From assembly GCA_914767885.1 (NCBI GenBank), contig CAJZBQ010000040.1, positions 744,001 to 808,000 of the forward strand: a DNA stretch of 64,000 nucleotides, given 5' to 3'. A model generated the notes under the pieces. The model searched no databases. It had not been told where the DNA came from and saw nothing but the letters and a program-made list of their open reading frames with translations. The DNA comes from Blepharisma stoltei. Lineage: Eukaryota; Ciliophora; Heterotrichea; Heterotrichida; Blepharismidae. Position 1 is the stretch's first letter, and each line of letters starts with the position of its first letter. The position numbers and the translations under genes were made by a program. Shown in pieces: positions 51,570 through 61,403 of this stretch.

Positions 51570-53485
51570 ATGAGAAATAAGCAAGATCTATTAAATTCGT
51601 GAGGAGAAGATTTTTGAAAAAGGCATTTTGGAGTGTTTAACTTTTTAAGATGATGCTTTTTTAAAAGCATTGATATGCTCGATGATAAGTTCAGAAACCC
51701 TGAATTAACCATGATTTTGGCTGGGATATTTTTAATTAATATAAATTTAAATGTCCTAGGGAGTGTTAGCCTAGGAGAGCTTTGCTATGAATATCAAGAA
51801 GTAATAAGAAAATCAGGAACTTGTAAGTCAAATGCCAGCAGCTTTAAGTTTGAGAAATCCATTTTCAATGTACGTCAACTGGTTTTATATTTTATACTTT
51901 GTTGGAAATCTCAAATCTTCACCGTTTGCGCTGACTGTGATATGTGCATCAGCTCATGCATATGATACGATTATTAAACTAATTGATACATCGTTTTGCC
52001 CAACTCGTTCGACTGAGTCTGATAGATGATATTCTCAAATTTTTATCTGAGCTGTCTATAGATCTTTTATGAACTGCTGAGCTTTATTTTATTGGCTTGC
52101 TATTGTGATGTTGCCTAAAAGACTTAGCAAAAAATTTCAATTAAGTGAACTGATTAATTTGAATAATTCTGCATGCAAAATTCTATTTTGTAAAAGAGCA
52201 AAAAAAACAAAGGAAATTTTGACGACTCCTTTCAAAATACCATTCAGAATTCGAGCATCAGCGTTTTTTTCAATTTTTGCAACAATTGTGGATGCTTGTG
52301 GTGTAATTTATATGCAGTATACCTTATTTTCTTATTCAATAATTTACTTAACTGATGATTTAAGATCTTACAGGGATTACTTGACAACTCAGCCCGGAAA
52401 TGACATATTCATCGCGCTATTTTTAAAAGAAACACACATTGTTACAGTTTCAGAAGGAATCGATTTTCTCGGCCTTGTAATAAAATGCTTAGAGCCTATT
52501 TTTCCATGCATTGTTGTCTCTATTGCTATTGGATCAATTTTGACACTGTATTCCATAGGCCTAATGCTTTTTAGATATAAGCAATATATGCTAATAATTG
52601 TTAATGAGCCAGAAAACAGAGATTTTTTGAAGCGAGTTTGACGATTTCCAAGTTATTTAGCTATATTTTTCCCTTGTAACCACTATATAGCTCAATTTGT
52701 AACGAACACGCTTTTTCTCCACATGACTTTTTCAATCGTGCTATGTAGCTTCATTTATGCATTCACACTATTTTTTATGATTATTGACATTTCTTCATAC
52801 TTTATGAATAAACCTTTGGAATTTTGACTAGCTCTAGTGTTTTTATTTTGAGGGTAACATTAATATAGGCTGCTTTATTTTCCCCATCTAGTTGAAAAGG
52901 ACGGAACAGTGAAAAATAAAAAATATTTTTGTCTTTGGGATAGTTGATTTTTATTCGCTGGATTTACCAGTTCGGCTCTTATAGGTTTTTTTAATCCCCC
53001 ATTGAGCGAACAAAGCCATTGAAAAATTCTATTTTTATAGTAAAAAAAAGATCTGTGAGCGAGTAAAAAGCTTTTTAGTATAAAAATATTTTCAATATAA
53101 GCGATAATTATTATAATGAAATCTCTAGCTAACTAAACGGCTTGCATTTTTAAACATAAGTTTTACAAATTAATTTCGAATTTTTACGAATTATATGCAA
53201 TTTTTTTTTTAAAAAAATTAACTCCTCCATAAGCGAACAAAATATTTTTGTTCGCTCATGGTGGTTAGGTACTTTTTCGGGGCAGGGATTGCTTTATTTC
53301 TGGGTTTTAGGGCTCACATTAGTAATATGGCACCTCCATTTGATCGATTGGATGCACTTTATCGAAGTTTTTACGGATCGATTACCCTGTATTGCATAAT
53401 TCTAGGAATTATGCCAACAAATGATGAGTTATTAGAGATAGCAAATGCCGCAAGAGATAAAGGCCCAGCGAAAATAATTTTTTAA
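51570..53485 (+). CDS. STRA6-like multi-pass membrane protein, array copy 3
   Basis: ATG 51570 to TAA 53483-53485. Introns 51823-51838 (16 nt), 52303-52317, 52676-52690, 52854-52868 (15 nt); IES 52992-53265. 1581 nt remain, 526 aa. The 16-nt first intron is needed: it shifts the frame into LSLRNPFSMYVNWFYILYFVGN. More diverged from copies 1 and 2 than these are from each other. All hydrophobic segments and the closing DRLDALYRSFYGSI motif are kept. Confidence 0.8.
52992..53265. mobile_element. IES (TA-bounded, 274 bp) in array copy 3
   Basis: TA at 52992-52993 and 53266-53267. Ends TAatcccccattgagcgaac and 'ttgttcgctcatggtggtTA' are inverted. Copies 1 and 2 lack it; excision gives IGFFRYFFGAGIA. 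Confidence 0.92.
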
Positions 53486-53530
53486 TTATAGTAGCAAAAT
53501 TTTATTTTAATAAATATCAAATTTTTTAAT

Positions 53531-53609
53531 TATAGCTCTTTCCCTTGAATAGCCCCGATAACGGGTTGAAGCCAGCCCGTTATCGGGCTATTCAAGGGAA
53601 AGTGCTATA
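53531..53609. mobile_element. Small palindromic MITE (79 bp)
   Basis: Perfect TIR core: tatagctctttcccttgaat at the left and its near-complement ending gtgctata at the right, with inner arms ccccgataacggg / cccgttatcggg. The termini match those of the 232-bp element at 1124, so it looks like a short relative. Intergenic, between array copies 3 and 4. Confidence 0.8.
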
Positions 53610-53645
53610 ATATTCAATTAAATGGATTTGTAGTAAAATTAATAA

Positions 53646-55698
53646 ATGAACGTCGAGCCGTTAAATTCCTGGCTCCACTCTATGAATGAGTAAATCTTTT
53701 TTGCGCATTAGAATTTTTTTTAGGAGACTCATTCTGAAAGCGCCACTTGAAATATCTCTGATGATTAAAATATGTTGTATTCTATAGTTTGGATCTAATA
53801 GAAGACAAATTTAAAATCCCAGAATTATCAATTATTTTAGGTGCAACTTACATATTGGAGGTCAATATCAAAATTTTAGGATTATATAGTTTTGGCGACT
53901 ATTGCTATGATTTTAAAGATGTAGTAGCTATTTAGAGTATTGACAGCACTATTCCGACCAAGTTTAATGCAAATAGTTCTTTTTCTATATTTTCGCATGG
54001 GTTTTATTTTTTATTGTTTGCTGGTAATATTAAATCTTGCCCAATGTCCTTATCTATTATTTGTGCGTTATATAATATGTATGATGCTTCAGTTAAAGTT
54101 ATTGACGCATCATTTTGTGATTTTTCTGGAGTAGATGAAGTTCACTTTATTTTTACAATTATTCCTGCTTATTCAAGAGCAGTTTTAAGTGTATGGTCAG
54201 CTTTTTTATGGTTCATTTTAATTTTTTTTCCGAAGCGCTATCATAAAAACGCTCAACTTTACGAAATTATTGGAATGATAGTAAAGTGGCTACTTCTAAA
54301 ACTCTTATGATGCAAAAAGAGAAAGAAGACTAGGAAAATAATAGAAAAAAAGTTCAAATATCCTTTCAGAATGGTTATATCTTCTTGATTATCCTATGGT
54401 TTTGCATTCGCGACAGCTGTTGAAGTAATAATTATATAGTTTTTGATATTTTCCTATCAGCTTGTTTATTTAGTTGGCTGATTAAAATCTGATGAAAGTG
54501 GGTTTTATTTTCAAAAAAATGATTATACTTTAGTTGCTTATAGAAATAATAAATTGCAGAGCACATCTGACGATATTAGCAAAGAAGAAAAAGATAAGAT
54601 AATTTTGTTCCTGGAATTCTTATACCCTTGTATCATAATATCATTTAGTATTGGCCATTCTTTTGTTATTTACTCTATTTTACTAATGCTTTATAAATAT
54701 AAGCGATTTATGCTAATCATAATTGAAAACAACGATCGTGATTTTTTGAGGCAAATATGGAAGTTTTCAAGTCATTCAGCTATGTTTTTTATTCGTAATT
54801 ATAAATCAGCTCAATTTGTTGTAAATACTTTATTTTTACAATTTTTCTACTCATTTTTTGTTTTTTTTATGCTCTTCTTAGCTTTGCTCTTTGTTATGTT
54901 TATTGATCTTAGAGGATATCTAGCCAGCCAATCTGTATGATTTTGGATTGGATTTACTCCATTAATTCTAGGGTAGATACTAACTCTCCCGCTCTGTGAG
55001 CGAACAAAAATTGGAAAAATTCCTATTTTTTGGGTAAAAACCCTCCCTCTGCGAGCGAATAAAAAATAATTTTAGTATGAAAATTTTTATGAAAAATATT
55101 TTTGATATATATGTAATCATTGGTCCAATGAAAATCTCTTGCTAGTTCTGTTTAATTTTAAACAGATTGCATTTTTAAAACACAAAATTTTAAAAATTAA
55201 ATATATATTTAATTTAAAATCATTTCGAATTTTGATTTTCTTAAAATTTTGTAAAAAAATTACTATAAAATTTATGTAAAAATTTTTAAAAAAAATTAAC
55301 CCCATGCCTTGATCGAACAAAATTTTTTGTTCATTCACGAAGAAGAGGGAGTAAGTAGAATATTTTATTTTCCAAGATTAGTGGAAAAGAACAAAAAAGT
55401 CAAAAATAAATTATATTTGAGCTTTTGAGATGGGTGAAATTTCTTTATAGGGTTTTTAGGGGCTTTTGTTAAAGGTTTAACTCGTTATATCTTAGGATCT
55501 TTATTTGCTTTTTTTATGGGATTCAAAGCTCATAGAAGCGTAATCCCGTATCCTTTTGATAGCTATGATGCACTATATGTCAGCTTTTACGGATGCATAG
55601 TGCTTCATTGCACTTCGCTTGGAATTTTACCAAGCGAAGAAGAAATGTATGAAATTGATCAAATTCAAGATAATCCTAGGCCATTTTTCAATAGATAA
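53646..55698 (+). CDS. STRA6-like multi-pass membrane protein, array copy 4
   Basis: ATG 53646 to TAA 55696-55698. Introns 53921-53935, 54425-54439, 54795-54809 and a fourth that spans 54973-55358 but is only 15 nt once IES 54981-55351 is removed. A further interruption after codon 8 (about 53662-53721) must be skipped; a TA-bounded 59-bp IES is the best fit and leaves 1563 nt. Copies 4 and 5 form a second subgroup (SFDLIEDK, RYKRFM replaced by KYKRFM, closing SYDALYVSFYGCI). Confidence 0.72.
53662..53720. mobile_element. Possible very short IES (59 bp) in array copy 4
   Basis: TA at 53662-53663 and 53721-53722. The segment holds TAA in the gene frame. Removal joins MNVEPL to GDSFWKRHL, matching copy 5 except for loss of N-S-W. 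However, the bases 'attcctgg' inside it resemble copy 5 'actcctga', so the true insertion may be about 50 bp and not TA-flanked. Confidence 0.45.
54981..55351. mobile_element. IES (371 bp) inserted inside a 15-nt intron
   Basis: TA at 54981-54982 and 55352-55353. Left end TAactctcccgctctgtgag, right end 'gttcattcacgaagaagagggagTA'. After excision the intron is gtagatac-TA-agtag, exactly 15 nt, at the same site as gtaattaccaaacag in copy 5. Interior blocks are shared with the other 'gtgagcgaac' IESs. Confidence 0.9.
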
Positions 55699-55955
55699 TG
55701 TATCTTAAATTAAAATCAAATCAAAATTATTAATAATTTAAAATTTTTCGATTAATTTATTTTAAAATATTAATGTTACGTCAAATTATTTAAATTTCTA
55801 ATTTTGGTAGGAGTTAAAAGAAATAATAAATGTCAGATAAAAAATTTAGCTAAAATTATTTTATAATTATGCGAACAAAATATCATTATTTAATATTATC
55901 GAAATATCTGTAAATTGGATTTGTACCTGCAAATAGGTTTATAGATTTTATAATA

Positions 55956-58698
55956 ATGGAAGTTCAACCATTAAACTCCTGAGGAGACTCGTTCTGGAAG
56001 CGCCACTTGAAATGCCTCTGGTGATTAAAATATATTGTATTTTATAGTTTTGATCTTATAGAGGATAAGCTTAAAATTCCAGAATTGTCAATTATTTTAG
56101 GTGTAACTTACATATTAGATGCCATTATATTAATTTAGGTTTTCAAGGCGATTAATGCCACATTCGCACTAAAGGGACAGAGCCAAAATGGCGACGTAAC
56201 GAGTATTTCCGATCCAAAAGGTCGATCATCCCAAATAAGCCGCTCGTCATCCTGACCAGCAACTCTCACTCAGCGCAATGCCATCGTCCTTCCCTTACTC
56301 AGCTCCTGCGCGTGTTCCACCTAAGGGTCACCTTCCTCGGGTGTGCTGAGAGGAAAACTCTGAGCCTCTTGGTTGCACTGTGGAGCAATTGCTCTGTTAT
56401 CCCCAAAGTTAAACCGCTGCTGCTGTACACAAGTTTTCGAGAGAAAGCCAAACCCCATATAAAATTTTATGAGGGGAGAGAAAATAAGCAGAGCTAATTT
56501 CTATTGAACCGAATGCTATTTTATTTATCTACACACAATTTAAAATGGCAGCTAGGTGTAGGACCACGGTCCTACAGCCGAACTCAGTGAGAGAAGTTTA
56601 AACCTTCTTGAGGGTTTTAGCGTCAAGAGAAGTGATCCAAGCTAAGCTGAGGCTTGTGCAGAAGAGAGGTCTTAAGGGACTTGGGGACATGGACAGTTTG
56701 ACAGTTAGTTCAATCTTTGCCTACCGTTATTCAGAGCTGTCAATCCAAGCTATAACACAAGAATTTGGACTTGAACAAGAGTAATCTTATTAACCCTAAA
56801 ATTAGCATTAACATTATTTATCTACATATGAGATGTCAATACCCAAATTTTAGGATTATACAGTTTTGGCGACTATTGTTATGGCTACAATGATGTAATT
56901 GCTATTTAGAATGTTGACAGTACCATTCCGGCACTTTTTAATGCAAACAGTTCCTTTTCAATATTTTCGCACTATTTTTATTTTTTACTATTTGTTGGAA
57001 ATATTAAATCTTGCCCAACCTCATTGACTATAATTTGTGCATTATATAATATATATGATGCAGTAGTTAAAGTTATGGACGCATCATTTTGTCCTGTTTC
57101 TGCCCAAGATGGCGTCAATTATATTTTTACAATTATTCCTGCCTATTCCAGAGCAGCTTTAAGTGTGTGGTCATCTTTTCTATGGCTTGTTTTGTTGATT
57201 TTTCCAAAACGCTATTATAAAATAACCCAGCTTTATGGAATTATTGGGAATATAGTAAAATGGTCACTTATAAAACTCTTATGATGCAAAAAGAGGAAAA
57301 AAACTAGGAAAATATTAGAAAAAAAGTTTAAATATCCGTTGAGAATGACTACAGCAGCGTGAATATCATATACTTTTGCCCTCGCAACGACTTTAGAAGT
57401 AATATCTACATAGGTTTTGATATATAGCTATCAGTTGATTTATCTAATTGACTGGATGAAGTCTGATGACAGTGGTTTTTATTTTCAAAACACTGAGCGT
57501 ACTATAATTGCCTTTGGAAATCATAATTTGCTAACTCCTTATAATTTTTTTTTTCAGAATTTAAAAAAATCTAATTTGTAAAATTGAGAAGCAAAAATTA
57601 ATTTAATTTGAAAATAAAAGCTTTTTAAACGGAATTAGTTAGAGATTTCATTATAATAATTATCATTTATATATCAAAATTTTTTTCATAAAACATTTTT
57701 GTTCGCTCACGGAGGTGGATTTTTGGGCAAAAAATAGTTCGTCCACGGAGGGGGGAGTAAGCTCTTCTGACGATGACGATAGCAAAGATGCAAAAGATAA
57801 AATAATTTTGTTTCTGGAATTCTTATACCCTTCTATCGTCATAGCATTTTTTATCGGCCATGCATTCGTTATTTACTCAATTTTATTAATGCTCTACAAA
57901 TATAAGCGATTTATGATGATTATCATTGAAGACAATGATCGTGCATTTTTAAGGCAGATATGAAAATTCTCGAGTCATTCAGCTATGTTTTTTATTCGTA
58001 ATTGTAAATCAGCTCAATTTGTTGTAAATACTTTATTTTTGCAAGTTATCTACTCCTTTTTTGTATTTTTTATATTCTTCTTAATTGTACTTTTTGCTGT
58101 GCTTATTGATCTCAGAAGCTATCTTGCTAGCCAGTCTCCATGATTTTGGATTGGATTCATCCCATTGATATTAGGGTAATTACCAAACAGCATATTTTAT
58201 TTCCCAAGATTAGTAGAAAAGAATAATAAAATCAAAAATAAGCTATATTTGAGCTTTTGGGATGGTTGAAATTTCTTTATAGGGTTTGTAGGGGCTTTTG
58301 TTAAAGGTCTTACTCGTTATATCTTACTCTATCCATCTAAGCACGAATAATTTCTTTTTAAACTTTTTCCTTTTATGCGAAAAAGGGTGTTTCTTACTTT
58401 ATATAATTGCTTAAATTTTATATAAAATATTTATTTTAAAATTTTATAAGTAAGATTAATAAATAAAAATTGTGTACGTCATAAAGAGTAGTTAGGATCT
58501 CTTTTTGCATTTTTTGTTGGTTTCAAAGCTCATAGAAGTGTGATGCCATATCCTTTTGACAGCTATGATGCACTCTACAACAGCTTTTACGGTTGCATAG
58601 TTCTTCATTGTGTTTCTCTCGGAATTTTACCTAGCGAAGAAGAGCTTCATGGTATTGATGAAAGTCTAGATAGTTCTAGGCCATTTTTTAATAGATAA
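55956..58698 (+). CDS. STRA6-like multi-pass membrane protein, array copy 5
   Basis: ATG 55956 to TAA 58696-58698. It carries the nested retroposons 56122-56835 (with one TSD), IES 57532-57757, IES 58325-58492, and 15-nt introns 56895-56909, 57399-57413, 57998-58012, 58176-58190. Exactly 1575 nt remain, the same as copies 1 and 2, with no internal stop. TGA is Trp at many sites. It is the most heavily interrupted gene in the window: over 40% of its span is insertion. Confidence 0.8.
56122..56823 (-). mobile_element. Family-A retroposon, minus orientation, hosting a second retroposon
   Basis: TSD acatattagatg at 56110-56121 and acatatgagatg at 56824-56835 (one mismatch). Reverse-complemented, 56122-56530 matches 29244-29500 ('cattcggttc', 'ttagctctgc', 'cagcacacccgaggaaggtgac'). 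56534-56813 is a later insertion near its 5' end. Both must go to rejoin YILD with VNTQILGLYSFG of the host gene. Confidence 0.85.
56534..56813 (+). mobile_element. Nested SINE-like retroposon (280 bp) with 13-bp TSD
   Basis: Direct repeat ttatttatctaca at 56521-56533 and 56814-56826, lying inside the 5' end of the family-A copy. GC-richer body ('gtgtaggaccacggtcctac') with an AT tail ('aatcttattaaccctaaaatt'). Family not matched confidently to others here. Confidence 0.8.
57532..57757. mobile_element. IES (TA-bounded, 226 bp) in array copy 5
   Basis: TA at 57532-57533 and 57758-57759. Left end TAactccttataattttt; right end 'cgtccacggaggggggagTA', with 'gttcgctcacggaggtgg' just inside. Copy 4 lacks it; removal gives NLL|SSSDDDDSKDAKDK in frame. 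Confidence 0.9.
58325..58492. mobile_element. IES (TA-bounded, 168 bp) in array copy 5
   Basis: TA at 58325-58326 and 58493-58494. The ends TActctatccat and 'cataaagagtagtTA' show only weak inversion and no 'gtgagcgaac' motif, so it belongs to another type. Copy 4 reads through the site (TRYIL|GSLFAFF). Confidence 0.88.
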
Positions 58699-58810
58699 TA
58701 CTTAAACTAAATCATAAATTATTCTATTATTTAAAAGATTGATTTATTTTGTCTAAAAGAAATTAGCATTTATTATAAATTATTCTGGATTTATTGCTCG
58801 TGTTGAGAAA

Positions 58811-61287
58811 ATGGAAAATGTAAAACAAAGAGATTTGCTAAATTCCTGAGGAGAAGGATTTTGGAAGCGACATCTAAAAGCTTTTGCCTTTATTAGGCTG
58901 CTGATGTTTTATGTCCTTGATATGCTTGAGGACAAGTTCATAATTCCAGAGCTTTCCATGACTATTGGAGCGCTCTATATTTTAGATCTAAACACCAAAA
59001 TTCTTGGCACTTATGAGCTTCAAGCAATTTGCTATCATTTAAATGAAGTAATCACTATAAAGGATAAAAAGAAAAACATTCCTTGGGTTTTTAATGTTGA
59101 CAGCTCATTCTCTAAATACTCTCATTGGTTTTATTTCTTTATATTTGTCGGCAATATTCGCTCATCTCCATATATAATATCCTTGCTTTGTGCATTATAC
59201 AGCACTTATGACACCATTCTTAAATTAATTGATGCATCACTCTGCCCTGCATATAGCCACGAAACTGCAGCTTGGATTACAAATATAATTGTAGGCTATA
59301 TAAGGGCCATTTTAAGTATTTGGGCATTTTTCTTGTGAATTGCTGTTTTATTTTTCCCCAAGAAATACAGAAAATCAATACAAATTTACGAAATCTTCGG
59401 GAAAATCGCAAAGTTAATTTTATTGAAAGTCTTATGCTGTAAACGAAGGCAAAAAACCAAGGCAGTATTGAGAATTCCATTTACTTATCCATTTAGAATT
59501 ATGAGAATTATTAAAATGGAGAGCGGAGTTAGATGTTGGTGTCCTGCGAGTTGATCGAGGCCCGAGGAAGGTGGGTCCGATTGGCGATAGTTCTCCGGCG
59601 TGGGTTTTTAGTGCTGCTCAACCTTTTTTCATTGACCCACGTCGACAGAGAGAGGCAAAACATCCTTCCTTACTTCTTGGGAGGCAATCTTGAGTCTGCA
59701 ATAGGACTAAGGTAGGCCATTAGGAGATTTTGGGTGATTCTGCAATATGTCAAGTCCTGGCGGTAGGCAGTCCTTAATAGCTGGCCAAGGATCAGGACCT
59801 GAACTGGGGAATCTCTCTGACAGAGTGTCTGACGTCACCATTATTTTTGACGTCGACGGAAAAAGGGCATAGTTGAAGTTAGTGTGTCTAGCGCTACCTA
59901 AGCGTGAAGCTAACTCGTGAAGAGTAAGGGCTAAAATAAGCCAGTGAACGCTACAATCGATCTTAATCTTAATTTAGAATTATCATATCTGCTTGAATTT
60001 CATATGCATTTGCTTTTGCTGTCATGATATTGGTATATATTATTTAGTATTCGATTGCATTTTACTCATTTTATTATTTAGCTGACTCTTTAGCATCTTA
60101 CAAAGATTATTTAGAAACCCAGGATGGAGATTCGCCTTTCATTATATTTTACTTACAGAGCACTAGTGTGTTCACTGTAAGTGAAGGTATAGCTTTATTA
60201 ACAAAAGCAATAACACTTGTGAGGTCTCTTTTTCCCTGTGCTCTTGCAGGAATAATTATTGGTCATTTATTTGTGATTTATTCGATTGGTGTGATGCTCT
60301 ACAGATATAAGCAATATATGCTGATAATCATACATGAAAGTGATAACCGAGAGCTTTTAAAGCGAATTTGACGATTTTCTAGTCACTTACTCCCCCCCCT
60401 CCGTGAGTGAACAAAAAAATTTTGTTCACTCACGGAGGGGGGGTTCATTTTTTTTTTTTTAAAGAATTTATATTTAAATTTTATAAAAAAAATATTTGTT
60501 TTTGAAATTTAATTTAATTTATAAAATTTATGTTTTAAAAGCAATTCGTTTAAAATTAAACAGAATTAGCTCTAGATTTCATTATATTAATTATCACTTA
60601 TATATCAAAATTTTTTCCATAAAAAAAATTTTTCTATTAAAAAAATTTTTGTTCACCCACGGAGGGTGGGTTTTTGGGCAAAAAATGGCGATTTTTCTAA
60701 TGGTTTTGCTCACTCACGGAGGGGGGGTGAGTTAGCAATTTTCTTTCCAGGTAAAAAGCTATATAGCGCAGTTTGTTATTAATTGTGTATTCCTTCAATT
60801 CACATTTTCGTTTTTGGTGTTTAGCATCCTCTTTGGGATTGCTCTTTACATAAACCTATCAGGCCCAGGCTCATACTTTGCTGGACGAACCATATGATTT
60901 TGGCTTAGCTTTTCGCCATTAATATTAGGGTAACTCCTAAATAGGACTTTTTATTTCCCTAAGCTAGTTGAAAAAGACAGAAAAGTCAAAAATAAACTTT
61001 ATTTTTGCTTTTGGGACGGATGATATTTTCTTATAGGCTTTATAGGCGCTTTTATCAAAGGCATAACAAGGTATATTTTAGGCACAAGTGTTGCTTTATT
61101 CTTTGGATTCAGAGCTCATGTAAGCATAATGCCTTCACCATTTGATAGATTAGATTCTCTTTATAGGAGCTTTTATGGGTGCATGACACTGCATTGTATT
61201 TCTCTTGGAATCATGCTGACACAAAGGGAAATTGAAGAAATGTCGATTATTCATAAAGACAAAGGTCCTCCAAAAGTTGTATTTTAA
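58811..61287 (+). CDS. STRA6-like multi-pass membrane protein, array copy 6
   Basis: ATG 58811 to TAA 61285-61287. Introns 59048-59062, 60033-60047, 60751-60766 (16 nt) and 60930-60944; retroposon 59503-59983 (with TSD) and IES 60388-60732 removed. 1590 nt remain, 529 aa. It combines features of both subgroups and is the most diverged copy. Ends DRLDSLYRSFYGCMTLHC...GPPKVVF. The gene converges on the major vault protein gene with about 115 bp between stops. Confidence 0.8.
59503..59971 (+). mobile_element. Family-C SINE-like retroposon with 12-bp TSD
   Basis: Direct repeat atttagaattat at 59491-59502 and 59972-59983. Tail 'gatcttaatctta'. The 3' part matches 2503-2983 ('gcgtgaagctaactc', 'aagggct'). 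Removing it with one TSD joins PFRI to IISAWISYAF in copy 6. The TSD contains a TA. Confidence 0.88.
60388..60732. mobile_element. IES (TA-bounded, 345 bp) with nested MITE ends, in array copy 6
   Basis: TA at 60388-60389 and 60733-60734. The left end TActcccccccctccgtgag is followed at once by a complete small inverted repeat ('gtgaacaaaaaaattttgttcac'), and the right end holds two 'cacggaggg' blocks. This suggests one IES inserted at the edge of another. Excision gives SSH|LAIFFP, as in the paralogues. Confidence 0.9.
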
Positions 61288-61403
61288 TTGGCCGATAATA
61301 AACAAATATTGTTTAAGTCTATTATAAACAATTATTCAGATTTACTGATTTTTATAAGAATTTTATATTAAAGTAATTTTTTCGAATTCAATAGTTAATT
61401 AGC

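Noticed and set aside
56312-56497. 61-aa frame starting MFHLRVTFLG
   Set aside because: It lies in the minus-oriented family-A retroposon, is on the wrong strand and is not conserved in the other copies.
46433-61287. Reading the array as a string of pseudogenes because of stops and frameshifts
   Set aside because: All breaks are explained by TGA as Trp, 15- or 16-nt introns, TA-bounded IESs and retroposons with TSDs. The remaining lengths are multiples of three in every copy and equal (1575 nt) in three, although copy 4 depends on a less certain 59-bp call and copy 2 on a GC-AG intron.
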